A stretch of DNA of 64,000 nucleotides from Heterotrichella gracilis. Lineage: Eukaryota; Sar; Xanthophyceae; Tribonematales; Xanthonemataceae. The translations under genes were made by a program, and so were the position numbers. Positions within the stretch are counted from its first letter, which is position 1. Each line of letters starts with the position of its first letter. The stretch is taken from assembly GCA_032358255.1 (NCBI GenBank), contig JAULBX010002889.1, positions 1-64,000 on the forward strand, in the 5' to 3' direction. The notes beneath the pieces were generated by a model. It saw only the letters and a program-made list of their open reading frames with translations. It ran no database searches and was not told the origin of the DNA. This document shows, piece after piece, positions 13,392 through 25,037 of the stretch.

Positions 13392-15790
13392 CTGCAGCAA
13401 AGGCGTGATTTCAGCCAAGGAGGTTGGCAAGTAGTATGAGAAAGCGCTGTGGCCATTTGCGAGCTAAGGCTTATAAGTCTCACCTGAATAGGGTTTAGGG
13501 TTTGGAGGGTCAGGCGGTGCCCTCAAGAAACTCTCAGCCAGACAACTACGGTAACACACGGATGCAGACACCATAAGGGCTGAACCCTTCGTTCAAGTTT
13601 GAGTGACAGGGTACTGTAAGGGTGCCTAGTTATCTTCTGGGCTAGCTAAAACCAGGCAACCTTCAAGGTGGACCCAGCGTACCTGTTATCCCAACTCGGT
13701 GCAGATTATGCTTTGGAGTTGAGTTTAGACTCCTAATCCATCCTTCAGACCCATCATGGTGTCAAGTCCTGCGCAGTTACAGGCAAGTTGCATCAGGCAG
13801 GTTTGCTGGAGCTCCTCAGGTCATTCCACGGCAAAGTGACAAGGACGCATTCAGACGTGATTTGCAGGCTAAGCACCGGCAAGAAAGTGCAGTGTGCAAG
13901 CCAGCAAGTTCATGTTGCGGCTCCTGAAGTCCAACCCGGAGCACCGGAGTGGTTGTGGTTCGAACCTAGCTTTGCAACCCAGGTGTCCACGCACCGCATC
14001 AGCTGAGTAGTGCACCGATCCAGCGCGTGCAGTCGTCTAGGTCAGCGAACATCTCATGTGTGGCCCGGGCAGTAATTTTTTTGCTCAAGCAGGTTCGAAT
14101 GCGTTGATGGGCTGTGGAGCAAACGAGAAACGGTGTGTGCGCACTTCGTTTGAGGACTCATACTGATATCCTGACCAGTAGGCGACCAGCAGCCAGTGCG
14201 GAAGCAGAGACGTACATGGTAGACATGCATCAGCCTGATGCGTTGCTTTGGTTAGGGCAAGGGGAAGAGCTACAAAGCCGTGTGTTGCGTGGGCGTGTGC
14301 ACACGGTCAAAACAGGAAACTCATTGAGCTGCCCACGAGGTGCCATGTGGGTCCATGTGAATCCATGTGAAACCTTGCCCAAAAACACTTCGAATTTCCG
14401 TTTAAATTCAAAACAAACAAAAGTTTCGAGCGCCTTTTGTGGGGCTGTAAAGGTGCATGCATGGGCACTTGCGGCCTTAAGAGGGAGTGGACCACGCGGC
14501 GCAGCACCCGCTCTTCAGCCCTAGCACCACCATCACCACGCTGAGTTGCAGTCTACGTCCTCTGAACTCCTCGCGAGGGACATAGGTACGTCCTACCCTC
14601 GGCCCCTGCCCAAACCCCAGATCAGGCTGTGTGTGTCTTGCCTGCCGCCTGTACACCATCACACGACGTGCCTGTCTGACAGGTAGTTATCTCTCAGTTT
14701 TGACCGCCGCTACCGGCTATCATGAGCACTATTAAGTAGGGGTAGGGGTAACAAGCTCTTTTCAGTGGCACCATTGCCGCACACCATCATAGCCCACGCT
14801 GCAACCCTGGGGGTTTTGACAACAATGGTGCCCGCTGCACAGTTAGCATCCTCGTTGGAGTATGGTGATAGGCGCGTTATCTAGTGGCCGGGAAGTTCGT
14901 GGTTTTCGTCGGTGTCCAGGCCTTTGGACTAGTCCCACCGCGCGCAGCTTGTCTCCACGATTACCACTAGGTTTGGAGGCGTTTGCGAACTCCTCTATCT
15001 GAAAAACAGTTGCAATCACTTGTTACTGGTTCGATCTTCTGCCCTGTTTCTTCCTTCTGTGAAAAAGGCCTGTACCAACGCATGCATATGCATAGGGTAG
15101 ATACCTCCAGCATGAATTGCCCGCACTTGTACTAACACTGCACTCGCACTATCCATACCGCTCGCCGATGATGCATCTGCACATATGTTGTCGTTTAGCT
15201 ATTCACACGAGGTCGTAGGTCCTTGTGCTTCAGCCTCCCCCAGGATATGACCTGACATGACTCACCGTTGCCCCTAAATTTCCTCTGGATTGGCCTATTT
15301 CTTGCTGCTGATGAAGGCATAATCCCAGCGCGCAGCTCTGCAAACTATAGCATACCAACAAGTACACTTTCTTTCACTCTCCTGTCGTTTGTGTGTGCTG
15401 AGCAAGTCCTCCGTTCTTGCAGGCACAGCCTTTCACGCTCACCACCTCCATACTCCTTCACACCAATACTACGTGCAGCCTTCCTCGCATAGCCTATGTT
15501 CAGCAGCGTTGAGACACAGCGCGCAGAAACCCTGAACCCTACTTGAGTGAGCGGAGGGGGATTGGACTGCGGGCTGTGCAGAAAAGGCAGCAGCCAGGGT
15601 AACAACCAACCCTATTTGTGCGCCGGCACCGCTAGTACAGGACAGTGGGGAGCAGCAATGCAGCGTGGCAGCACACTCTTAGGGCAATTAGCCAGCCTGG
15701 TGTAAGGGTGGGCGTGGCAAGCAACTGCAGCAGGGCGATACCCTACCCAAACCCTACCGCAGCCCCCAGCCCCCAGCCCCCCCCCACACC
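13392..15790. other. Intergenic region without recognisable gene
   Basis: About 2.4 kb between the divergent helicase and methyltransferase genes. I see no reading frame with family resemblance, no tRNA cloverleaf and no terminal repeats. A short telomere-like stretch (AGGGTTTAGGGTTTGG) sits at about 13492-13508. It presumably holds both promoters, but I could not place a convincing TATA box. Confidence 0.5.
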
Positions 15791-18033
15791 ATGGCGCCCC
15801 AATTACTGCCCCTCCTATGCTGCCTCGCCCTGCTTTCACCCTGTGCCCAAGGCCAGCCGAAACAGTACACGCCCGAGGAGATCTACGGTGTAGTGGATCA
15901 GATCTACAAATACACCAGCGCCCAAGCTATGCATGGGCTCCAGTGGCTTGGCCTACCCCAGCAGGGCAAGCTGTACAACACCAGCAACATGCACATCGGG
16001 GCGGGGGTGACGCTGTGGGACATCTACGGCCCCTTCCACAACTGCATCTCAAAGCAGCACATCGGCAGGTGCGGCGGGTGTGGAAACCCTAACAAAACCC
16101 TATGCAGAACCCTATGGCGGCTAGGCATTGCATGGGCTCCAGTGGCTTGGCCTACCCCAGCAGGGCAAGCTGTACAACACCAGCAACATGCACATCGGGG
16201 CGGGGNNNNNNNNNNNNNNNNNNNNNNNNNNNNNNNNNNNNNNNNNNNNNNNNNNNNNNNNNNNNNNNNNNNNNNNNNNNNNNNNNNNNNNNNNNNNNNN
16301 NNNNNGTGACGCTGTGGGACATCTATGGCCCCTTCCACAACTGCATCTCAAAGCAGCACATCGGCAGGTGCGGTTGGGGGTGGAAACCCTATACAAACCC
16401 TATGCAGAACCCTATGAAGGCCAGGCAATGCTTGGGGAAGTTGTGCATGGTCCCATGGAAAGGAAGCACGCTTCAGTATCCCACATACCCTACCCGAAAT
16501 CCTGCTGATGCAGCCAACACCCGCTGGGATGGCGACGCCGGCAAGCGTTTCCACTTGGCTGCGCACCAGAGCAGGGTGTATTGTGCTCCCGCAAAGCCTA
16601 GGTCCCTGCTAAAATACCCTGCTATAGCACCCTGCTCCACAACCCTGCAAGTGTGTTTTCACCCTGCAAATGCAAACCCTACGTGAAAACCCTGCTCTAA
16701 TCCCCGCAGGTACGGCGACGGCGGCAAGTACGTTTGCGGCGTCTCCACCTGGCTGCGCACCAAGGCAGGATGCGTGGTGTACTCGATCGGGTCGCGAGGG
16801 GAGGACTCCTTTGAGGGCCACCTCACCTCGCTCACGCCCTGCCAGGTGTTTGTGTTTGACCCCACTGTGAGCAAGGAGGATGCTGCGCGCATTGACAGGA
16901 ACAGCAAGATGACGTTCCACTCAGTGGGTGAGTGTGTGGGGGGTTGGAGGGCGAGGAGGTGCTGCAGATAGTGGAGGCTGGTGAGGGGGGTGGGTGGTGA
17001 AAGCATGGGTGATAAGATGATGATATGTTGTTATCTTATTACCCTCGGTGAAATAAAGGAGCCTGCTAACATTCCCTCGCCTTCACCACCGTGCACAACC
17101 CTCAAACCTGACGCAGCCAGAAACCAACAACCACCTCTCGGATCCACGCAACTGTTGCTCTCCACACCTGACAGCAGATTCAACCAGGCACGCAGGAGAC
17201 TGTGCGCCCCTGAGACAGCCTTTTCAACCGTGCATTCCTCTTGTGACAGGCCTGAGCCACAGCGATGGCGAGCACTACCTCAAAAAGTGGGGCGGCGTGG
17301 AGGTCAAGGAGCTGGGCTTGTTGAAGTTCCAGTCCCTGAGCAGCATGATGTCTGGGCTGCAGCATGGGTGGATCGACATCCTCAAGGTTGACATAGAGGG
17401 GGGGGAATGGGAGGTGCTCCCCGCGCTGCTGGATAGCTTTGACGTGCTCCCCTTCACCCAGCTGCTCATCGAGGTGCATGTGACCCCATATGGAGGTAAG
17501 CAAAAGGGGGAGTTGGGTGGGGGGTTGGGACCTTACAACAGTGGGCAGTAGGTGTGGGATGAAGGGGGAAGCTGGGAGGTGGGAGGTGGATGTGTAGGGA
17601 AAGGGAATGGGAGGTGCTTCCGCTTTGCTTGATGCTTTGACGTGCTCCCCTTCACTCAGTTGCTGAGGGAGGTGCATGTGACCCCCTATGCAGGTGAGCA
17701 ATGGACTTCTGTCAACATTTGCAATGTAACTCATTGCGATGCCTGGCAATGCCCAGTTACAGTGCACAGCCTGAGGGGCTGCCAGCTCGTGAGAACTGAA
17801 CCCAAAAAAACCTAACCAAGACCCTCCCTGTCCATGCAGGCTCCGCAGGCCAGGTGAAGGCCATATTCGACACGCTCATGTCTAAGGGTTTCCGGGCCTT
17901 CAGCTCAGACCCTAACCTGCTGGCCTACAACCACAAGCGCAACCACCACTACACAGAGTACTCCTTTGTGCAAGTGGACGCCGCGGGGAGGATTGTGACG
18001 GGCCCCGGGAAGAGGAACCGGGAATGGCTGTGA
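15791..18033 (+). CDS. METTL24-like methyltransferase-domain protein with signal peptide
   Basis: Four exons join in phase: 15791-16068, 16710-16927, 17250-17495, 17840-18033 (311 residues, TGA stop). The N-terminus MAPQLLPLLCCLALLSPCAQ is a typical signal peptide, so the product is probably secreted or lumenal. The body resembles the METTL24 / Methyltransf_22 family: GDGGKYVC, then a Rossmann-like start VVYSIGSRGEDSFE, an acidic strand end VFVFDPTVS, and the FkbM-like motif DILKVDIEGGEWEVL followed by IEVHVTPYGG. The family is thought to be SAM-dependent, but the substrate is unknown. The model skips a duplicated exon copy that surrounds the assembly gap at 16206-16305 and still gives one uninterrupted frame. 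Introns contain decayed copies of exons 2 and 3. Confidence 0.85.
15928..16400 (+). repeat. Tandem duplication of methyltransferase exon 1 end
   Basis: About 200 bases starting at GCATGGGCTCCAGTGG (15932 and again about 16130) are repeated head to tail, including the coding text for QWLGLPQQGKLYNTSNMHIGAG, TLWDIYGPFHNCISKQHIG and the GTGCGG donor. Only one synonymous change (TAC/TAT) is visible after the gap. It is either a real recent duplication or an assembly artefact of two haplotypes. Confidence 0.85.
16206..16305. other. Assembly gap (100 N)
   Basis: Exactly 100 undetermined bases, a usual size for a gap of unknown length. It splits a duplicated copy of methyltransferase exon 1 at the same point (after the GGGGCGGGG run) that is continuous in the first copy. 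Confidence 0.99.
16500..16600 (+). repeat. Decayed echo of methyltransferase exon 2 start
   Basis: The text around CGCTGGGATGGCGACG...GGCTGCGCACCA matches the start of exon 2 at 16710 (GGTACGGCGACGGCGGCAAG... GGCTGCGCACCAAGG) with many changes. It is direct, local and intronic. Confidence 0.75.
17600..17700 (+). repeat. Decayed echo of methyltransferase exon 3 end
   Basis: GGAATGGGAGGTGCTTCC to GACCCCCTATGCAGGTGAGC copies exon 3 from 17406 to its donor at 17496, with a small deletion and loss of frame but with a usable GTGAGC donor kept. Confidence 0.85.
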
Positions 18034-20000
18034 CAGAGGGGGGTCAATCAGTAGATCAGTTATAGTGCAGGTGTTTCAGGCCGCCAGCGACTTATTGCTC
18101 AATACATAGGACACAGTTACCTGGCAGGGCGCGCATAGTGCACCGGCAGTAGAGTTTTTTCTAGCACTGTTGACGGTGACTTAGCAGAGATGTTGACGTG
18201 GGATTACAACAATAATTTCATTATGAACACCATTTAATTGACAGCATTTTATTGGACGGAACCATTTAATGCAGGAGGTTGTGCACTGACGGTTGCATGT
18301 GAAAGTGCATGGTTTCAACCTCTTACCAATGAGTTGTATGGCATTGCCATTGCGCTCTGTCTCAATGTGTGTTGGTTGGACCCATTTGATGCAGGGCATT
18401 TTGTGCTGATAATTGCATGGACATGCGCATGTTTCCCCCTTTTATCAAGCTAGTCAGCGTGTGTTAGGTGGTGGAAACGGTGTGTTGGTTACCCCTGCCA
18501 CAATTGCAGTGCTGAATGGTTAGCAGGGGTTTCTCCCCTCCAAATGGCCAAGGTAGTGGTCCCTTGCGCCCTGCATCCATGCAATACCTGACTCTATGCC
18601 ACGTGGCACAAGACTTTGCAGCTCAACTCGATGATTGCCCCATGGTGTTGCGTGCATGCCATCGATCTTGCCATGCGGCATGGCATCAATGACGCACACA
18701 TGTGGTGACGCATTGTGCCATCAAGGTGAGGTTTGTAGTTGTTTACCTGCATGCGCAAATGCATTTCGTGACCAAAATTCACTTTTCAACTTGACCACCA
18801 TTTTCCGTGACCCATGTCCCCGGGACTTGACCCAATCCCAGCGGTACCCCTTTTCTGACAGTCACTGACCCATGTACCTGGTCCAGCAGTGATTTTACTG
18901 CCCAGATGAGTTGGTTAGCTAGCTTACAAGGAATATTTCCCAGCCTGGCCTGAGGCACAGGTCTAGTCAAGCAGATGTCCTTCAAACGCAATGGTGCCGT
19001 GGTACGTACAGTGTCACGTCAGGGTACGTGTAGCAGAATGCTGTCACAGCGGCTACATATATTACTCCGCCGCGCCATGGGAACCCCACTAGGTCCTAGA
19101 TTTATTTTTTTCGTCAGCATGTTATCATTTCATTCAACCTTGCTGCAGGCGGCGCCGTCAATGGCGCCTTTGCAAATGACAAATGTCTGAGACCAAAATG
19201 GGTAATAATAATAATCATGACTACCTCAAGCGCTTACCTAGCTGTTGAACATGCACAGCACAAGAGGCTCAGCCTCAGGCAGCCCTTGGGCAAGCACATC
19301 ACGTGGGAAGAAAGAAAGGAGAGATGGTTGCAAACATTCAAGTGAGAAATGTTTCAGCAGCAAATTGCATTACCAAAAGAGAGGTTTGAAACCCATTGCC
19401 GGGGGGGAAATGTCGGCAGTGACAGGTCGCCTGCCGCGGCGGAAGAGTTCAATAAGGTTGCCTGTAAAATACGCACCAACTGAAACATGGTGTACATATG
19501 GCATCAGACCTTACTAAGCAGACCTTGCTAAGCACCTAATAGGCCAACATCAGACCCTAGGGTAGGCTCCCTGGCAATGCTGGCCAGCCATGGCTCAGCC
19601 CTCGTTGCGCCCCACCATCTACCCTCCTCAGCCCCACTCACCGCAGCTGGGTGCATGGCGGCAAACCCCCAGCACCACGCCCACGCTTCCCCGCCACATC
19701 TGAGCACACCCGGTGCACCCCACATGGTACCGCCACAGCAGGGAGCACACATGGCGGGGCGCGCCGCACAGACTGGATCGGTCTGCATGCCCCCGTGAAC
19801 CAGTGCGCACACTGCGGCGGTGGCAGCAGCGCGTGTGGAGGCTGCCTTGCATCTGATGACAGCCACTGCGTCCAGCTGGCACTGCTAGGCAAGGCAAGGC
19901 ATTCAAGCCCTGCTGCATCATGCACAGGCAATGGGACCCTGCCACTTGCGCGAGGTGACAGCTCGGTGGGCCTGCTGCATCATCCAAATGTGATGGGTTG
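18034..20000. other. Intergenic stretch downstream of the methyltransferase
   Basis: No coding signal that I can support. It includes a diverged direct repeat (about 18252-18330 against 18372-18445, key words ACCATTTAATGCAGG / CCATTTGATGCAGG). Confidence 0.45.
18252..18445. repeat. Diverged tandem duplication, about 120-base period
   Basis: TTGGACGGAACCATTTAATG... and TTGGTTGGACCCATTTGATG... run in parallel for about 75 bases each, ending in CCTCTTACCA / CCCCTTTTAT. No gene is attached. Confidence 0.6.
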
Positions 20001-20249
20001 CCTCAGGAGCTGCTGACCGCCAACCCAACAAGTACACCCTAAACCCTAAACTGAACCCTAAAGCCGTATTCATATGCAGGAACTGCCAACCACCAACCCC
20101 CAGCCTAACCTGCAGCCGGTGGCCCAGATCGCCCAAAACCTAAGTCGGCCCTCAACCCTGTCCAGGAGCTCCGTCGATGCCTGGATCCACCACCATGCCT
20201 GGATCCACCACCAAGCCACCACCAACCTGCAGCATAACTTGCAGCCAGT

Positions 20250-20470
20250 GGCGATCACCAGAAAGGACCGGCTGCGGTGGCGGCGGCGCATGTGGGGGCT
20301 CCATTGCTGCCTCTTGCCTGCAGCAAACCCACACAAATGACCATAAGGTACTCTGCAGTGCAACATGCCGACAGCATGAATGAGCAAATGCGGCTGTCAC
20401 CCTACCTCAAGGGCACTGGCTGTGGAGGCGGCAGCGCATGTGGGGGCTCCATTGCTGGATCTTGCCTGCA
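20250..20470 (-). repeat. Two exon-like copies with splice signals
   Basis: On the minus strand, TTTGCTGCAG/GCAAGAGGCAGCAATGG (about 20335) and TTTGTTGCAG/GCAAGATCCAGCAATGG (about 20468) share about 50 following bases. The upstream copy ends in a GTAGGG donor. They look like a duplicated exon, possibly of the same gene as the exon at 20911-21103, but I cannot fix a frame. Confidence 0.45.
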
Positions 20471-20910
20471 ACAAACCCACACATACGACTTTAAGGTAGT
20501 CTACCCTTGCAGTGCAACAAACCCACACATAAGATCAGTAGGTACAATGCAGTGCAACATCTTGGCAGGATCTGTGGGGTCCTAGCGTGGCATGCCAAGA
20601 CCTCATTGGCTAATGCAGAAAAAAACGTCCATCTACTTAGTTCAACGATACTGGTGCTCTGTAATTGGCATGCCAGGGTCTTAATTCGTAAATGGCATGT
20701 AGCGAGCCTGAACGACCTCATGCTAACCCTTAACCCTAAATCTGAAGAGCTGTTTTGGCCCATCTGCCACTTGAGCAAACGGCGCAAAATGATGGAATGA
20801 TGGGACTCATGCCTGCAACAGCACCCTGCACCCAACCCCTATGCAGGGCAAATCTGAAAAAAATGGAACCTCCCCCACCAGGGTTTAGGCTTGAAGGTTT
20901 GGGGGTCACC

Positions 20911-21103
20911 TGCGTGGTACATGAGCAGGTGCGCCTGGATCTTGGACAGCTCCAGTGCCAGCTCGAGCTTGGTTGCATCATAGCTGCCTTGCGTGATGAA
21001 CAGGTTGGCGATGGTCACCTCGAGGGGCCGAAGGGGGTCGCGCTTGGAGCCTGGTTCTGCCCACGCGTGGCGTACGACTGGCAGCCACACTTTGGGGTCC
21101 ATT
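20911..21103 (-). CDS. Exon of an unidentified minus-strand gene
   Basis: Open frame bounded by a possible acceptor (GGAGCAG before AATGGACCCC; ATG at 21102) and a donor CACGCAG/GTGACC. It reads MDPKVWLPVVRHAWAEPG, then RPLEVTIANLFITQG, YDATKLELALELSKIQ, AHLLMYHAG. Balanced composition and an amphipathic helical pattern suggest real coding sequence. I do not recognise the family, and neighbouring exons are uncertain. Confidence 0.45.
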
Positions 21104-21429
21104 CTGCTCCCTGGTGTGCAGAGCCTGGGATTAGGGTTGGGAGTTGGCAAGCACCATGCAAGGCACGGCTCACGTGGCAAGGCAGTGCCTGCTGCTTCGC
21201 ACATGCTTTGCAACGATTACAACAGATGTTGTGGTTTCTAGGAAACGGAGAGCATCAGTGCGTTGCACTCTTGTTAACCAAGACGCATGCATATATGTGG
21301 CAAGATGCGTGCAAGATGCATGCATATGCATGCCCAACAGCGCATGCATACCCTGCAGCGGAAGAGAACCCAGTAGGAACGCCTCCGTCGGCGAGAGAAG
21401 CACCTTATGTGCTGGAATTAGAGTGAAGC

Positions 21430-22680
21430 AGACCCAAAGTAGTCACAGAAGCGGCGATGCCTGGTCACAGCGGCCTGATGCAATTCGGCTAAAGAGTGCC
21501 ACGCGATGGGCCATCACTTTTGGCTCAAGTCGCGGGTGTGTGGTATTGCTGCACACTCTTAACGTACGGTAAAGAGTGTATATGCGCAGCGTCTGCAACT
21601 AACCAGGACTCAAAGCTGTGGAAGTTGCTTTCACGCTGCAACTCGGCTGGCCCACCTCACCGGTTGGCCTTGCTGTGACCCCCGTCAACCCCGTCACCAC
21701 AGAATTTCCATGCTCTAGCCGCAATTCAGTGACGTTCAGCTGTCCCTGGGAGTTCTTACCTTACAGGAAAAAAGTCCTAGTGAAGAAGGTACTTGCTACA
21801 AACTTTTGCCTAGTGCACTGCTATGTGTTGGGGACTACGCAGGTGGGAAAAACATCACCAAAAGGTACAAGTGTTCTGGCCATGGCCTTCAACTTTTTTT
21901 GGGCCTGCACGGAGAACATATATAGCATGTAGTGTGGGGCTCTTCATCTGCATGCGATGCGTTTTATGGTCCTGTTTTTGTGGTGTTTAGCGGGTTCGCC
22001 ATGGCATTACACAAGAACCCAGGAGAGGTTGATCATGATCTGCGATTCAGCAAGCTACAGAGTGCAAGGTGCTACCAGGTGGGGTGGCAGGGGAAATTGT
22101 GGACCTGATATGCAACTTTGCGTTGTATCTCCTGGCATTGGTGGCTTTGGTGTGATGGAAAGTTGCCACCATATCATTAATGGTAGGGAATGAACTGGAC
22201 CTGCTGGATATCTCTTACGGTAGGAGATATTCACGAGCCTACCAATGGTATATCTCTGGCAAATTGGAGGGTGGAGGTGGAGGTGGCAAGCCCACATGCC
22301 CAGTTGCCCACTTCAAAAAGGGTGTGCCGCCGGCTGCGGTGCTGATGTATCGGCGGACAGCGGCGGCGCCGCGCTGACTCACGGGCCTTTAGTGCTGACC
22401 AGGACATTTCCCAAAGCCCGTCCGGGAGGTCCTAAATTGAAATGTCCCCCTGCTGGTGCAAACATACCCCGCATTGAAGGGTGCCTGATACGAGGCTTAA
22501 GTATTTGCAGTTCTGAAAACTGCGATAGAGGGTGGATCAAATGCAGATCTGACGAGGCACCCCGCTGGAATTAATGGGAGGGGGCGTAAATCACATGATG
22601 ATTATTCACAACCCCAAATCCACACATTTTCCAATGGCCTAGGTGTCACACAGCTGCCTGTCGGCCGAGCAGCAACCAAG
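21430..22680. other. Non-coding stretch
   Basis: I see no supported gene. The right end should hold the promoter of the small gene that starts at 22885. Confidence 0.4.
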
Positions 22681-22686
22681 TTCTCG

Positions 22687-22693
22687 TATAAAA
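22687..22693 (+). promoter_or_regulatory. TATA box of the 94-residue protein gene
   Basis: TATAAAA about 190 bases before the ATG at 22885, on the same strand and with no intervening gene. The distance allows a leader of roughly 160 bases. Confidence 0.55.
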
Positions 22694-22884
22694 CGCCAGC
22701 AAACACAGCCATAACGCCACACATTGCAGCTTTCATCGGTCGGTCAAGAGCCCTTCTATGTTGCCACATTCGGTGTTCTTTGAGTGTGTCTTGGAGACTG
22801 CTCCACAGACGTTAAGCCCAAAGCTTGAGACTGTCGAACTCCCCTTCCACCTCGACACACTCTGCTCATCATCAACGCCTCAAC

Positions 22885-23775
22885 ATGGAGGGCTCAACCA
22901 CCCAGATGAAGGACAACAAGGCCACTGAAGGTAAGAAGGTTGGGAAACCCTATTGTATGAGGTCTGTGTAACGCTCGAGCCGAATGGGCCAATTTGCGTT
23001 GATGCAAATTTGCTGGCTATCCACGACACGGTTCACTTCCAGTGTGAATGCCCTGACAACTGGTGCAATGCGCTATAACTACTCGGTGCATTTCTGACAG
23101 TCGGTGCCTGACTAGCGCGCTCCGCAAGCTGTCGTAGTTTTGGAATGACCCCGGTGTGCAGCAGCAATTGGTGTCTGACTCCAGTGGGCTGGTCAGCACG
23201 CGTACTCGTCTCGCCCAAAAAAAGAGCAAACCAACTTTTGTCAAGTTTGCACCACTGCTGGTGCACCAGTTTGTGAGTTGCAGCTGCGCAATTGGGTTGC
23301 AGTTGCTTTGCCAAACTCCGCTGCATGGTCGGTCCACTCTAGGGCGTTGGCGCCAAAAAGGTTTTCTCGGGCCTCGTGTCGCCCACCAGCCTTCAGCGGT
23401 CGCCCCTCACACCTCCATCTCGTCAGACCTATTGTAATGTAGCCCCACGATTCACCGATATCGCATCCCCCTACGTACTCCACAACCCACACAAAATTTG
23501 TTGCTCGTGCTGACCCACTATGGTGTTGCTGCGCAGGGACCATGGCTCTGTCGACCAAGGACACAACGCCCAAGATCCAGGACGAGGTCGCTGTCGAGCC
23601 CGAGCCGGAACCCGCAATAGGCTTTGCTGTTGGGGGCACCTATGTCAACCCGGAGGTCTTGCCTGAGGAGGAGACGCCTGGGTACCACACTGGCGGGCGC
23701 AGGGGCAGGACCTACTTCTTTGGCAACTGCAACCCCAAGACCAACTTCGCCAGCACCTACGTGAAGATCCACTAG
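22885..23775 (+). CDS. Small orphan acidic protein, two exons
   Basis: Exons 22885-22930 (donor GTAAGA) and 23537-23775 (acceptor GCTGCGCAG) join in phase to 94 residues. The N-terminal part is rich in T, K and E (MEGSTTQMKDNKATEGT). The middle has VAVEPEPEPAIGFAVGG, and the C-terminal part is Gly/Arg/Tyr-rich (GYHTGGRRGRTYFFGN) ending STYVKIH. There is no signal peptide or membrane span, and I recognise no family. A TATA box upstream and an AATAAA downstream support a real, probably well-expressed, transcription unit. Confidence 0.65.
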
Positions 23776-23891
23776 GGCGGTGTGCTTTTGGTGTTCACAG
23801 CTGCTTCAGTTGGTTGGCATTTCTGACGAACTTTGGTCGCACATACATGTCTGTGCTCAACCTCACAAGACTACCAGGCCTGCATTCTTGA

Positions 23892-23897
23892 AATAAA
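23892..23897 (+). terminator. Candidate poly(A) signal
   Basis: AATAAA about 115 bases after the stop codon of the 94-residue gene. Green algae more often use TGTAA, so this is tentative. Confidence 0.35.
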
Positions 23898-23899
23898 AT

Positions 23900-25037
23900 A
23901 GTTGGTCTCATTTTGCTGCATACAGAAGAACAGTTTGTGTTTTTTGCATGGATTGCGCTTTCCTGCTACAGTCATGCTTTCGTGTTCCCATTTTTAAGCA
24001 CCGGTTTTGACAGTGTGTGGATTCATGCACAGGAAACACCCCTGCTACCTGCTGCATGCGGCAGGGTCTGGTTCACTAGGTAGAGTTAACAATAGAACCC
24101 ACAACAGTTTTGCATTTATATAGTTGGCTTTTGCTACTTGACATTTATCTAAACCCATGTTTTGTGGGAACGTATTTGGTACAAGAATGGGCTAGCCTTA
24201 ACGGTCCTGGACCCACCTAGCGGCCCCCTGGGCATAGAAGCATGCCTGGAGCATTTTTCACCTGTCACAGGTGTTTGATATTATCAGCAAGCAAACCATA
24301 TGGACCCTTTGCCCATAAACTTGACAAAGTGGCTCAATATTCGCTTTACCATGTGGCACAAGTAGTGCATGTAGTCTCAGTAGTGTGTCCGACCATCCAC
24401 ACACAGCAGGCCTTGGCCTAGTAAACTGTAACTACACTCGTAGAAAGCAAGCTTTGATGAATCGAAACCTGCACCTGTAGGCGCAGTTCTGAGTCCAGGA
24501 ATGACTGACATTGAAGCGCCACTCCTGGCAGGCAATTATTTATCCGGGACCCGGTTGCAACTTGTTTTAGGTGTAATTTTGCAGCCCCACGCTTGCCCCA
24601 ACTACAAAGTTACAAACCAGGTTGAACGATGCCGCAAACAATCTGCACAGGTCACGCGCCTGTGTCAACTGCTCAGCGAGCTCCCAGTGCATGCATCCCA
24701 AAATTGTCACCTCAACGGGTACAAGCCATCCAGCTTGCGCAGGAAAACTGCAAACCTTGTGCAGTGGCCAGGTCTGTGGTGCTAGGTTCAATCAACTGCA
24801 GTTCTAAAGACTGTGATTCCCGGATATGGCATACGGTATACATGCATATCTACAGCTGCCAAATGATCGCTGACCTGAACCAAACACCCTCAGAATCGGG
24901 GCGCGCTACCCTACCCAACCCAACTTCTGATGCCACCGTTCCCATCAAGGCTGGCATATGCAGCGACCACGTGCTGCAAATTTCAGCGCTGTTGTCGCCA
25001 TTAACTTGATGTCGCCACAAGGCTGACAATGCGCTGC
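23900..25037. other. Intergenic region
   Basis: Between the 3' ends of two converging genes. I found no coding exon, RNA gene or repeat that I can support. Confidence 0.45.

Noticed and set aside
13950-14110. GGTTCGAA-like words suggesting tRNA T-arms (about 13958 and 14092)
   Set aside because: No matching acceptor or anticodon stems could be formed around them.
19528-20016. Overlapping Cys/Ala-rich open frames on both strands
   Set aside because: Typical of GC-rich non-coding text; no conserved motif, and frames on both strands are equally open.
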